Source of the DNA: Holothuria scabra
Lineage: Eukaryota > Echinodermata > Holothuroidea > Aspidochirotida > Holothuriidae
Reading direction: 5' to 3'
DNA: 64,000 nt
NCBI GenBank assembly: GCA_037179385.1
Contig: CM074188.1
Coordinates: forward strand, 28,313,594 to 28,377,593
Part shown: positions 21,481 to 33,134 of the stretch, one piece after another
Layout of the letters: each line of letters begins with the position of its first letter
Numbering within the stretch: the stretch's first letter is position 1
The notes under the pieces: generated by a model
Seen by the model: only the letters and a program-made list of their open reading frames with translations
What the model was told of the DNA's origin: nothing
Database searches by the model: none
Program-made: the position numbers and the translations under genes

Positions 21481-21739
21481 ATAATTTTAATTCTTTGTTA
21501 TCTGTTCCATTTATTTGTGTTTTTGTGTTTCTTTTTCTGTATTATATATGTGTTTTGTAGTAATTGTTTTCTGTTAATTTAAGTCTCTGTAAAGGGGTGT
21601 CAATGTACATCAGCTCCCTGGAGCTTCTTGTTGTCACTCCTCAGTCTCTTCAGTACCCTGTACATACAAATAATTCATAACATATTTCTTTATATGAAAG
21701 ACTGAAATAAAGTTCTATGAAATTGAAAAAAAAAAAAAT
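20300..21739 (+). mobile_element. 5'-truncated LINE with poly-A tail
   Basis: Sense-strand LINE, 5'-truncated inside the RT domain. It has a 3' UTR of about 240 bp, an AATAAA signal at 21706-21711 and an A-tract ending at 21738. It carries one internal frameshift, so it is dead but relatively young compared with the other LINE scraps. It is antisense to gene C and its tail ends about 9 bp from the putative gene C exon 1. I could not identify a target-site duplication. Confidence 0.85.
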
Positions 21740-21748
21740 TGAACTCAC

Positions 21749-21818
21749 TTGCATCAATCGGCATAAAATTCCCAACACTAAGCACCTGTAGCACTACAAA
21801 TTTAATGAGAAGGGTCAT
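21749..21818 (-). CDS. Candidate signal-peptide first exon (gene C)
   Basis: Minus-strand ATG at 21818-21816, with A at position -3, opens MTLLIKFVVLQVLSVG followed by NFMPIDA. This is a short n-region, a hydrophobic core and a small-residue end, as in a secretory signal peptide. After 23 codons plus one base comes a consensus donor, A|GTGAGT, so the exon ends in phase 1 and joins in frame to the exon at 14955-15272. The distance to that exon would be about 6.5 kb. It is a short, motif-light call: signal peptide plus donor plus phase agreement only. The LINE at 20300-21739 lies directly past the donor. Confidence 0.45.
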
Positions 21819-22959
21819 ATTAGAATTTGGATTAGGGTAAATTATTAATTCTGTGTTTGGTATATGATATAACCTAAAATATGTATAAATCAATGACGAT
21901 GCAATCTTGGTGCTAAATATCGTTTTCAGACAAAGGTAATAAAGTTGGGTAAAAAGCATTCAGATCTTTGGACAGTGTATTTTCCTATGCAACATGTACG
22001 TTCGGCCTCGGTCTCGGACCTTGTAGGTCTCGGCCGTGGAGCTCTGCCTGTGGTCTTGGTCTCGACACCTTTTGGTCTCGCTCTCGGTTATGCTGGTCTC
22101 GATTTTGTCATTTCGACACTGGCGGATACCAGTTAACACCAGTTAGAAATTATGAATGGACAGAAAAGGGCCAAGTGAAGTGTATAGAGTTCGCGTTTCC
22201 GGACGATGTAGCAACTATTTTGCTCACCAATGAACTCAAAAAGAGTTATATGAGGAAGAGAGTGACGAAAGTGATTTCAGTGGCCAAAGTGACCGTAAGT
22301 AACACTAGCATACAATAGAGGGCAGGAGGAGGATGACATAATCGCGTACCATACACTTTGCCAGAAAGTGTCCTCCCAACTCTGAAGCTACGTTTTAAAC
22401 GTGTTGGTCCGGCGTAAATTAATTTCCGTGGGGGACACTGTGTAGGTGGGAAATGGTCCATTCGGATTTTTAGGGGGATAATTGTCTTGGGGTGTTCGGG
22501 AGGAATAAGCGGACTGGAAATTGTAGGGGGTTGTCCTGAAACCCTCATAGGAAGCACTTCCATGACTTGAGTAATGTTGGTGTGCTCTTTAGCACGACAT
22601 GTCTTAGTATGCTTACACTCTATCAGTGCCCTTAAAAATGTTGCCTTATGAAAAAACGAAGTTTAAAGTTGGTTTATGCGTTACCCTGCCCATACTCTAC
22701 TTGAAATTAGTAAAATGAAGTATAAAATCCCAATCTATTGCTATTCTGTTTGTCGTAAATTCTTCAGATTCTTTATTGAGCTGCTGGGGTTGAGTTAAGG
22801 GTGGCATATAACATCATTAACTCATTTTTGTAACTACGTTTACGCAAAACATATGTTACTTTAAATTATTAGCAGTAATTGCACAAGCCTGGTATACCCC
22901 TTCCCCTTATGATTCGATAGATTTTTTCAACTCTTGATCATATATCTCCGAATGTTATT
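21819..22959. other. Upstream of gene C; no gene recognised
   Basis: A TTATACAT-type AT-rich box lies about 60 bp upstream of the ATG on the minus strand but is unconvincing. A GGTCTCG-rich repeat is at 21998-22105. The rest shows no motif. Confidence 0.4.
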
Positions 22960-23100
22960 CCCTGTCCACTCATAGGTACATTTTAAACTGAGATTATGTG
23001 CTACTGAAACAACACATGCATTACTGATTGCGAATCTACTATATGTGATGTCACATGTACCGCTACTAAATTTGAGAGTTAGCGCTATGACAGTTTTAGA
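22960..23100. repeat. Dispersed repeat J (uninterrupted copy)
   Basis: Reads as the reverse complement of 35937-36110. It contains GAGAGTTAGCGCTATGAC followed by AGTTTTAG, which is the unoccupied version of the site where the hAT-like element at 33135-35936 inserted. It also has the GTAGTA/TACTAC-rich interior seen near 15610-15800. Confidence 0.65.
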
Positions 23101-24388
23101 GTATCTGATCTGAGCAATTTAAAAAACCCACAGGATTGAATGAGACCGCAAATTTGTGCTATACATTGCTGGGCGATCATGGATATGTTTAAATAACTAT
23201 ACACACACAAAGGGGATCTATAGATTTCCTGTTGAAGGGGGGGGGGGCAATGCCCGATGACCAGCATCGTGTTTAAGAATCCGATCAAGGGCGGATCAGC
23301 CTTTAGCTGGCTCATATTACAGTTTGAAAAAGAGGTCGTACTTTTGACTGGGGCTGAAAATGTTTTATGAGGTCCGAAAGACTATATCAAAGCGGAGTAC
23401 CACCATCAGTTGGCACGGGGTGCAGCTTACAGAAAATTTTGAAATATCGCAACCCATCAGACATCCTGAAATGGTATTTCCAAGGATTTTAAGTGGAATT
23501 TTTGGCTGTCATTATTTTGACAGAGCTTTTGCCCAATGTCCATGTTCATGATTAAAACAAATTGCAACGGGTTCAGAAAATTGGCAGTTTAAATATACCA
23601 CATCATATTTTCCCGGGAACATTTTAGTTACTGGCTCACTACACAAACCTCTGCAACCTACGTCTTCTTCTGTTATCTGACAATTTATTAATTGAATATA
23701 TCCCAGAACTGTTTGTATCTTTTGCAAAAATATTCTACCATTACGGGAAAAGTGTTTTTAATTGTAAAACCGCAAAGTGAGCCTAAATGGACATTGTTTT
23801 TTCATGCATAAGCTGTCAGAATACGTATCGAATTTTAGTAATACTTCTGAATTGTCATCGGAATTTCACCGTGACTATGACTTTTTTGTTCTGTTTTCAA
23901 GAGATATTCTAAAAGAATTTGGACACGCTGAGGAGACAACATACTAGATTAGTTAAAATAGAACATCTTGCCAAAATTTGGGAAACAAACTTCCCCTGCA
24001 CCCCTGTCTTGAACGCCTATGGCTCATAACTTTGATATCACCCTGTTACCATGCACAATATAGCCAGCTGAAATGTGTATGGTGTACGTGTGTGCATTAA
24101 CGATAAAACAGGCGTTACATTTCAAAGAAGATTAATAACAGTTCATACCATATCGAACGAAAAATCAGACAAGAACAAGTCCAGAAAATTGAGCGAAGAA
24201 TTCTTATGCATGGTTGTGATGTGAAATGTTGTTCACGAGTCTGCTCGTTATCCTGGTTTATCCCCTTCCCTCCCCCTCCCCAAATTATCTACCTAAGACC
24301 GAACCCTGTGTGACTGAGCCTAGTAAAGTTGTAGAAACGTAAGTCAACACTAAGACCCACAGCGCAACTTTTACTGTTAGGCCTAAAG
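23101..24388. other. No gene recognised; old repeat fragment
   Basis: About 23375-23505 is a decayed copy of the hAT-like interior (AAAGCGGAGTACCACCATCA and GACATCCTGAAATGGTATTT). The rest is featureless. Confidence 0.45.
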
Positions 24389-24480
24389 CAGTGGCGGATC
24401 CAGAGGAGGGGGGGGGGGATCGCCGACGTCCGGACTCCTCTCAAATTTTCCAGTTCGCCCTTTTTCAAATTTGTTTTCTT
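24389..24480 (+). mobile_element. hAT-like left terminus
   Basis: CAGTGGCGGATCCAGAGG followed by a G-run is a typical hAT-type end. The partner end was not found, so this is a solo terminus. Confidence 0.5.
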
Positions 24481-25599
24481 TTCCTCTTAAAAAATAAATA
24501 AATATATAAATAAAAAAACACCAGTTCCACAGGTAGTGACAGTTGTCGAATTCCGAGAAGATTTTGTATTACAGCTAGACACAGAGGTGTGACCACAGCA
24601 TGTCCTCCTGCCTGAGTGGCAGTCAGGCATTCTAATCACTTTCTTCTTGGAACCACCTTTGGTATGCGTGGGCTTTCAAAAGTGATGCCAAGGACGCAGA
24701 TATCAGGTCTTAATCACTAGCTAGCAAGAGCGGCGGCTCATAAACGTTATGAGGGTGCCGGTGACATGAAACGTACTCGTCGCGAACAGCTCTAAGCAAG
24801 GAGCAATATGCCTGGTAGAAAACGAAGGGCCTAGCTTCAAAAGGACGATTTAGAACAGGTGGTAACGGCAACGGCAACGGCAAACTCTGCGGCAACGGCA
24901 TAAATTTCACTCATGTAGAAAAAATGAAGGTTTGTTCACATTGATACGGCAACGGCAATGCGGCTATCCGGCAATTGATGAATACCGCATCCGGTAAAAA
25001 TGGAATCGGTCGTCGGGCGATTCATTGCCGTTGACGGATGGTATCCATGCAAATTTTCCCTGGCAACGATATGTAACCGCAAAGCCTTCATGACTCTCGT
25101 ACAAGTAAAACCCCTAAACAATCACTTTTCAAGATGCTGTCATTGAAAATTCGGTTGTTTGGTGAAGAATAAATCCTGATGGAATAATCCAACGAAATGT
25201 AGAGTACCAGGACATACGAAAAGCAAAGTATGCAAAGTAAAGAATTTTTTAAGTTTTGGAAAATCCGAAAAGAGAGGTAAGATTTGTAAGCGAAAACTTT
25301 CAAAGGGGAGGGGACCTCTTATACCCCTCCCTAGGATGGCGATCAAAAATGGGGAGGTTGGGTCGGCTGTACTACTCTCCAAAACAACACATGGATATCA
25401 AAGTTTATGAGGTAGTTATAGCCTAAATAAAACAAAACAAAAAACAAAAGAAACAAAAAACAGGAACAAAACCTCCTCCCGAATGAGAAGATTCCTGCAA
25501 GCCCAATCAGCTTTCTTCGCACTCCATTACACCTAATGTTTAAAAAAAATACCACTGACTGCTTTACGAGCAATAAATTACTGCATTAGAGGTTGCAAT
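24481..25599. other. No gene recognised; CGGCAA-rich stretch
   Basis: A CGGCAACGGCAA-rich, partly palindromic stretch lies at about 24860-25045. Related CCGGTA/GCCGGA words occur at 27860-27960. No coding motif. Confidence 0.45.
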
Positions 25600-25740
25600 T
25601 TAGAAAATTTTGCCTTTTTTAAAACCTATAATTACAAATATGGAGCTTTTATTAGGAAGAATTAGGAATTTTATGAAGAAAAAGTTCGGAAAATCGCAAT
25701 GTAGTTGACTGGTGTCTCAAATGGAAAATTTCCGACTTTT
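25600..25740. repeat. Repeat I fragment
   Basis: Carries GGAGCTTTTATTAGGAAGA and GACTGGTGTCTCAAATGG, which match the 3' half of the repeat at 30135-30800 and at 47010-48075. Confidence 0.6.
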
Positions 25741-26160
25741 TTGTTTCCCGAAAGGGAAAACCTATGGACTCATGCAGACAAGACATTTGCAAAACATGTG
25801 CAGGATCGTGCATTTTAGTGTTGGCGTATACTATGGCTCATCGACTTTCTTAACTTTGGTGTACAAGTACTATGCAATTACATAATTGTTCACTGTCTGA
25901 AGCCAAAGACCGGCTTTATCGAAAATTGGTTTTGATGACTCAGCCAGACGAGACCATTTGTAACGTGGGCAGTCGTGTGCTCTGTTTCTAGAAAAATAGT
26001 ATTGTTTGCAATTGAAGAAAAACCCGAAAACTTTTTATTCTGTTTGACTCATTTAATGCATATTATGATAACAGATTTTCACTTCATAGTTTAAACTTTG
26101 AGGAACAGCAACTCTTGACGAGAGAAATATTTTTACCTCATCTGAAATGTTTCAAACCAT
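25740..26160. repeat. Dispersed repeat H, copy 2
   Basis: Inverted relative to 13190-13620. Shared blocks are TTAGTGTTGGCGTATACTAT and CTCTTGACGAGAGAAATA. It follows directly on the repeat I fragment. Confidence 0.7.
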
Positions 26161-27959
26161 GGAAGTACTACCATGTTTAAACCTTCACTGGGCATTGAGT
26201 TACGTAAAAGGTACCTATCGAGTTTCAAATTTGCCTGCGTAGCAGACTGTAGGGCGTATTCCTTGTTCAGTCATATCCCCACCAAGTCTGCCAAAGTGAA
26301 CACCAAACAGATTCTTTGGATATTCATAGAAATATGTGGCCTCGAAACTGAATGAATGTTAGTGAATATTCACAAGAAGGCAACACCTGGTCCCGCTTAA
26401 ATCATGCAGTAGCCCATGCCACCCACAGAGTTGACATGACATCGTAAAGCACACTTCCCGGTAGTTTGTGAAGCCTTAAAGTGGGAGTGAACAAACCGAG
26501 TCAGCTCCGCGGGGTAGTTTCAAATAAGATTTAGAACGTATGGAAGCCGAGAGAAAGCTTACAGAAGAAAGGCAGATGCGTTAGCACTTTGCGGGAAGGC
26601 ATCATTCCCTCGGCAGTTATTTAAAGGCCTTCTGGTGGCTTTTCACCGTGGATTTGTAAAAAAGAGAGAGAGAGAGAGGACAAAAATATTCCACACCCTG
26701 TCCTTGAAACCATGTCGCAATTCCTTTTCCGAACTCAACATATCTCATTTCAATATTGTTTACTGTTGTTAAAAAATACCGCTGCTCTTCAACAAAGCCA
26801 CAAAAAGTTATGTAATGTGGGCACATTGTCTCTCATTCGTTTTGTCTTTCTATTTAAGTTAAAGTCCTTTTGTCCTTGAATTTTGTAATGTGGGAATGTT
26901 TAAATAACTTCGCCTGTAGATCAAGCATTACCCTTCACCATAGGTGGAGTACAACTACCACTGTTGGTTAATATTCCAAATTTGGCATCAAAATTATAAA
27001 TAAATTGAATGTAATGTCAAATTAATGAGCCGCGATGACATCACAAATTTACATGATGCACCAAATCAAAAGAAAAAAGTTGCATTACTTTATAAATTTG
27101 CATCTTCCGAACACTATATGCTATTGAGATGAAGTTTCGCCTCCTAAAAAAGAAAACATTTCTGCACATCTTGAAGTTAATGAATTTTGTGTCCGGGAAT
27201 ATGCCTTTGATTATCCTTTCGGGAAACGTTTTACACTTAGGTTTTGATTTCACTTTTCGAGCCAAGGGGGCAATCGGGCCCCTGCCGCCCTGTAGCTGCG
27301 TCACTGCTCTGCAACATTGAACATTGATAACATTTTGGCACTTCAATAACGAAGAAGAATTCATTTACACAGACTACTCAACTGACGGTTTGAAAGGTAC
27401 TGATGATAGGTACTGTGTGAGAGCATTTGAGTACGGTAAGCAAATGGTTCCCTGACTGAAACATAAAGACTAGTCTTGTTCGAAATACTATCTTCAGTTG
27501 GCGCGAAGCGTAAGGAAAATTTTGAAAAACTTCGATCCTTCAGACAGTCGGAAATGCCTAGCCTAAGTTAAAAACTTGTTCATATTCACTCGATAACAAC
27601 GTAAAATAACACTTTCACTAATTTAGAGTAATTGGCAAAGTTCTGTTCCGACTTTAATGGGCCTGCCACTGACTCAGTAGCTGTGATATTTTTGTCAAAT
27701 TTATTTATTCTGCTGTAATCATATTCTCTTCTTCCTCCCTTTCTTCCGATCTATTTGGTACGCTATTGCCATTAAAAAATATCAGCTCCCCATCAATGTC
27801 TGCCATGTTCGATAATCAGATAATGGAACAAATTTGTCAGCTTCAAATTCCCGTCAGTATCATCCGGTAAAATTTGTACCGTATGCGGCAATAATTTTCG
27901 CCGTCATATGTGAACAACTATGCCGGATTGCCACTGCCGGTATATGTGAACGCACCCTA
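26161..27959. other. No exon recognised; repeat debris
   Basis: Holds a short (AG)n at 26661-26678. A hAT-like 3' end, CTGTAGCTGCGTCACTG, lies near 27290. A decayed interior copy at about 27370-27570 shares TGATGATAGGT and GGCGCGAAGCGTAAGGAAAA with 46810-46980. Confidence 0.45.
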
Positions 27960-28423
27960 AGTTTGAAAATGCTATTTCCGGCCATCTGAGGGTTATGATT
28001 TTTCGAAATTTTCTGCACGCTCTGCGCCAACTAATGGTGGCGCTCCGCGTAGATAGTCTTTAGAGCAAAATGACGTTTTGTGGCCAAGAAAAACCGCAAA
28101 CTGAAATGCTTCCGTTCGCCTATGCCGATTGATTTTCTTTCTTTTTTTGCTCTCAAAAGTCTTCAAATTTAAAGACAAATTTTACTTCGAAAGGTAGCGT
28201 TAATGGCATTAAATTGCATTTAAAGACATAAAAAGTCAGTTCTATCCTCATGACGCCCAACAATTCAACTTTTAAAACTGTCCCTGTCAAAGTCGAAAAT
28301 CTTGCACCATTTTGCATCAAGGCTCCTTGAAAAGGCCAAAAATTTAAACCCTCCCCCACGCCGGCGATCACTCAATATAGCCTACTGCACGACCCCTTCA
28401 AAGAAATCCTGCGTACGCCGCTG
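27960..28423 (-). mobile_element. hAT-like non-autonomous element, 5' part (K)
   Basis: On the minus strand it begins CAGCGGCGTACGCAGG at 28423. It runs through GAGCCTTGATGCAAAATGG, AAACGTCATTTTGC and GCGGAGCGCCACCATTAG to CCGGAAATAGCATTTTC. The same run of blocks makes up the inner part of the elements at 30959-32946 and 33135-35936. No right terminus is present. Confidence 0.65.
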
Positions 28424-29349
28424 ATCATAGACCCTTCTTTGGTAGTCGTGGCCATGTGACCCTAATTAAAACGCACCCTTTGCATCCAACTACGATCGAA
28501 TATGTTCAATCGAACCGACGGCTTACGATACGACGGAACCCTGGGGGTGAACTGGCCACACCACCAGGACAACAGATGAAGTGACGTCTTGTCGCTTGGT
28601 GTAGTTAGTTGTCGTCACGGTGGCAGTGTGTACCTGGCTTTACATACTATGTGACTCTCTGCGACGCAACTCCTTGCGACGAGATTATTCAGAAACGTCG
28701 AAAAGAGTGCAATGCTTAGCCTAAAGCTCCTCGTATTCTTGCAACAAGAAAGTGGCACTGTTACAACTTGCCCCTGTAACAACTAGCGACGCTCTTCCCT
28801 ACTCTAAAAAGTGGGGCTTTCGAGAAGAACTTCGAAGTGGGTTCTGAATACATTTTCTAACGGTTTAATGCATATTCAGCTCAGAAGGTTCGAAAGTGTC
28901 GTTTCCGGCCATCTGGAGAGTTTGTAAAGCCAAAACTTTTCTTGTACGCTCCGCACCAACTAATGGTGGCGCTCCGCTTAGATAGTCCTGCTGGCACTCA
29001 GTTCCCCCCCCTCCTAATATTATTTTTCGTTCGACCGCGCCTAGGTTAATTGCATAATCGTTGACGTTTGTCGAAACAAAAATTTAAAACCAATGTACAC
29101 TTTTTTATGTTGGACCCTCGCTCAAAAAAGGTCCTAAATCCGGCCCTATAAAATTTAAGTAGCCTGACACTACTCTCCACTGGTCACTCGCGCTTATCGA
29201 AAGTAGCATCTTCCCTCGCAAAAAAAAAAAAAAAAAAAAAAACATGAATAATTTGGGCCAACCTGAATTTCTGCATGGATGTTGTTGCATAGCCCAGCAG
29301 TTTGAAAGAGCTGCCATCTTCCATGTCGTGGTCGCAGAAAGCAGTACCG
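28424..29349. other. No gene recognised; hAT-like fragment inside
   Basis: About 28890-28990 is another minus-strand scrap of the GCGGAGCGCCACCATTAG interior. An A-run lies at 29220-29242. Nothing else is supported. Confidence 0.45.
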
Positions 29350-30020
29350 GGAAATCACCATGGTTATCGAAAAACCAAGTGCTTCGAAATAATCGAGAAC
29401 ATTGGTTGTTCTAATAATTGGATCTTTTGCATTGAAAAACGTGGTTCTTTGACCGATAAACTTGGTTTTTCGACCGATAATCTTGGTTTTTCGACCGATA
29501 ATTTTGGTTTTTCGACCGATAAACTTGGTTTTTCGACCGATAAAACTTTCCGTTTCGAAAAACCAAGTTTATCTTTCGATATACCAGATAGATCGAAAGA
29601 GTTATTTTGAAAATCAAAGTTTTTCAAACAACATACCAAGATATGGAGATAATCGTGGTTTTTCGACCGACAATCTTGGTTTTTCGATCGAAAAACTTGG
29701 TTTTACTAATTATTAGACATTTCGCTTGCCAAAGCCGCTGGTTAAATTTTTCGACCGATAATCTTGATTTTTGGACCGATAAACTTGGTTTTTCGACCGA
29801 TAAACTTGGCTTCGAAAATAAACTCCGCTTCGAAAAACCAAGTTTATCTTTCGATATACCAGATAGATCGAAGGAGTTATTTTGAAAATCCAAGTTTTTC
29901 AACCGATATACCAAGATCCATATGGAGATGTTTTTTCGACCGACAAACTTGGTTTTACGACCGATTATCTTGGTTTTTCTATCGAAAAACTTGGTTTTAC
30001 TAATTATTGGACATTTCGCT
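29350..30020. repeat. 21-bp minisatellite within a duplicated foldback block
   Basis: From 29451 four full 21-bp units (GACCGATAAACTTGGTTTTT plus C) lie head to tail, then a degenerate unit. Inverted units (AAAAACCAAGTTTATCTTTCG) follow at about 29555 and 29835. A larger block of about 270 bp (from AACCAAGTTTATC through GGTTTTACTAATTATT to ACATTTCGCTTGCCA) occurs twice, ending at about 29732 and 30028. Because 21 is a multiple of three, several frames on both strands stay open with heptapeptide repeats. These are not evidence of a gene. Confidence 0.8.
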
Positions 30021-30134
30021 TGCCATAACCACTTGTTAAATCTGCAGGCCCGATCGCGCCCTTAGTACTAGCTGCTATATGTGCACAGTACCAGGTCCGT
30101 AGCCAAAGCAAATGGTTGGAAACTGGGCCATAAA

Positions 30135-30800
30135 CAGTGGCGTAGCGAGACATTTTTCCAGGTGGGGGAGGGTAAGCACCCGAATTTTCCGATTTTTTTA
30201 AATTGTGAATACCATCCCTCTGAGGCCGTAATTTGCGGCGCGCCGGAAAAATTATATAGCTAAACAAATATTTAAAAATATGAAGTTCATATTGGGAGAA
30301 AATTTTTAATTCTCGATTTTCTATACAGGACATGTGAAAAGTTCGGAAGGTACTGAAGAATCTGTATTTCTTATTGGCAAGTCTGAGATTGCACCGCAAC
30401 CAAAGATCGTTGTCGCTACACAATATAATACCTAAGGCCTTCCCGGACGACATTTTAAAAGTCAAGAGCTTATGTTGGAGAAAATTTGGAATTTTTTTGA
30501 AGAGAATTCATGAAAATAGCACTGTATGTATAGTTGCCGGTGTCACTGGAGTATATGGCGATATTGTCATTTCCACAGTTCGGAAAGTAACTTATTTTTA
30601 GTGATTTATGAGCGAACACTACTGCATCAGGAACTGCAAAATGCCCCTCGCGAAGCGCGCTGAAAATTTTGCAAATTGGAAACAAAAAAGGAGCTTTTAT
30701 TGGAGAAAGTACGGAATTTAGTTGGGAAAACCACACTATAGTTGGCTGGTGTCACAAATGGCGAATTTCCGAGTTTTTTACTTTTGGGGGACAGTTGGAC
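30135..30800 (+). mobile_element. hAT-like repeat I, 5'-complete copy
   Basis: The element starts CAGTGGCGTAGCGAGAC at 30135. Its interior blocks TTTGCGGCG, GAGCTTATGTTGGAGAAAA and GGCTGGTGTCACAAATGG recur at 25600-25740, 44300-44830 and 47010-48075. It is non-coding. The right terminus (G/C-rich, then GTAGC-ACGC-type) is not intact in this copy. Confidence 0.6.
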
Positions 30801-30958
30801 AATCTGGCCATAAAACTCAATCTAACTAACCGTAGTCAAGGGGGAAGGGGGTGGCGAAACCCAGGCTAAAAATAGCTTCGTCCTCTAGAGACTTTGAACT
30901 TTGACCTATATTTGTACACATTTGAACCCCTGAATAAATCGCCACCGGAAAAGCCCCC

Positions 30959-32946
30959 CAGTGGCGTAGCTAGGATTTTTTCCAGGGGGGGGGGGGCAAA
31001 GGTATGAAATTTCCCCAAACCTTTTAACGGTCAATGTGTATGTATTTCATATAAAATATGCAAACTTACCAGTATAACAACATTACCATGTCATTTTGTA
31101 ATATAACCTGCATTTTAATCTTAAAGTATAACATAGAGCAATCGGAAATAACAAAGTATATTATTTTGGTAAACAATATCTGGTTTATTTGTATGTACTA
31201 AAGCAGTGGCGTACGCAGGATTTCTCTGAAGGGGGAGGGGCATGCAGTGTGGTCTAATGGGAGGGGTGTCCGGAAATTTTTAGACGTTTTCAAGGAGCCT
31301 ACATGCAAAATGGTGCAAGATTTTCGACTTTGACAGGAACAGTGTTAAAAGTTGAATCGTGGTGGTTCATGAGGATAAAACTGAAACTTTTGTGTCTTGA
31401 CATGCATTTCTTTATGCCATTTATGCTACCTTACAAAGAAAAACTTGTCATTAAATTTGCACACTTTTAGGAGTCAAAATAAAAGAGCATTGATCGGTAT
31501 TTGTGGTTTTTCTTGGCCAAAAATGTTATTTTGTCATAAAGATTATCTAAGCGGAGCGCCACCATTGGTTGGCGCGGAGCGTAGAGAAAATTTGGAAAAA
31601 TCAGACCCCTTAGATAGCCGGAAATAGCATTTTCCAGGCTAATACGAAGAATCTAGCCAGTCGCTTTCTTCTTTTGTCGTTTGCAATTAAATGCTCTCTT
31701 CAAAATATGTTCGCAAACTGCAAGTGATCAGAGAGTTAAGAGCTAATTTTACCCCAAGTATGTAATTTTGCCCAAAAGACCGAGCGAAGCGCCACCATTG
31801 GTTGGCGCGGAGCGTAAAGAAAATTTCGAAAAATCAGACCCCTCAGTTGGTCAAAATAGCGTATTTATGCTTGTAAAGAGAATCTAAACATGTAGTCTTA
31901 TTTCGATACCACCAGTGGGAAACAGAGTCTACCTTTTAAAGTAAAAATTGGAATTTGACAGAATTTGCCTAGGTCTATTTGTAGGAATAAAAAAAAATTG
32001 GCATCAGTGGAAGACCTTGCAGGGACAATCCTTCCCCTTTGAAAATTTTTGAAAAATTTGGTGTCCTTATAAGCAATCTGGTGCCACATATGCTATCTTT
32101 TGAAGTAAAATCTGTAATAAAAAAGTTAGACTACGTATTTTTAAGAACAAAGAAAAAATGGCATCTGTGAGGGGGGCATGACCCAATGGTCTCCCCTTCG
32201 CACGCCACTAAGGAGGCCTAACAGTGGCTACATCACACAGGATATCCTGTGAGAAAAGCAGTCTGTTAAGTGTAAAAGGCTACAAAGTACTCATTGTCCA
32301 TTTATTGTTACACTCAAAGTGAGCAGAAAGCTATTTTCCCGAACTAGCTTGTACGCCTCCAAGAATTAGGCTAAGTACCAAAGTCTAAGTGTGCCAACGG
32401 ATCCCGTTAATTCTAATTTCTAGATTAACTTTAAGTTTATCGTTGGCCATGGATTGTTTCAGCCCCATCCATCGTTATGTACACAGAGTAAAATCGTACA
32501 GCTACTGCTAGCTTGTAGAAGAATATAACAACCTCGGTGGTTTACGGTAGTGACTTGTCAGTTCTCACATCATTTTACTGAATTCCCAAAGTATCACCTG
32601 AATAACCGCTTCCTGTGCACTGAAATGCACTGATCATAACCCCCGTGCGTATACAAGCACAAGAGAACATTCAATCTGCTACGCGGCGAGGACACTTCTG
32701 TGGAACGCGAATTGGGCCGGTTCATGCGACACTGACGAAATCTGAGTTAATTTGTTGCACGAAAATACGAATTATGTATGAGAAATGTCTCACAATTTCT
32801 TATTCTAACAAAAATTTTGAGAAATTTTTGTGAAATTTTTGTAATAATAAGAAGATTCATCAATTTTCCCCATTTTCATCAAATTTCGCCCAAAATTTCC
32901 CAGGGGGCAACTTGCCCCCCCTGCCCCCCCAGTAGCTACGCCACTG
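30959..32946. mobile_element. hAT-like non-autonomous element A1 (1988 bp)
   Basis: The left end CAGTGGCGTAGCTAGG and the right end GTAGCTACGCCACTG are terminal inverted repeats, each followed inward by a long G/C-rich run and AAATTTCCCC-type sequence. The flanks are AAGCCCCC (30951-30958) and AAGTCCCC (32947-32954), an 8-bp duplication with one mismatch, the hallmark of the hAT superfamily. No transposase frame is visible. A second hAT-like terminus, CAGTGGCGTACGCAGG, lies inside at 31204 and a CGCACGCCACT end at about 32199-32209. This suggests that a related element nested in A1 or that A1 is composite. Confidence 0.75.
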
Positions 32947-33134
32947 AAGTCCCCCCCCACCTAATTCGGTTCCCTGTCTGACTACGCGCCTGCACAGTAC
33001 ACATGTTAGCTTTCCACTTTACAGTATATTGTACGATAACTCAGTCACATTGTTGGCCAACAAAGAAGCGCAAAAGTGTTGGGTTTCTTGTTAATCGCTC
33101 GAAACAGGTATGCCTACCCGAAAACTGGCATAGC

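Noticed and set aside
17510..22105. GGTCTCG-rich stretches at both ends as termini of one 4.6-kb element
   Set aside because: They lie in the same orientation, are low-complexity and enclose clearly separate elements. No target duplication found.
22246..22563. 105-codon Pro-rich minus-strand frame
   Set aside because: No domain, no splice sites and no second support. Probably repeat-derived.
23512..23727. Cys-containing minus-strand frame as a gene C exon
   Set aside because: No acceptor and donor pair in phase 1, and the sequence overlaps old repeat blocks shared with 27600-27720.
29364..30003. Heptapeptide-repeat proteins on both strands
   Set aside because: The 21-bp minisatellite keeps several frames open at once. 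No start context, splice site or domain supports a gene.
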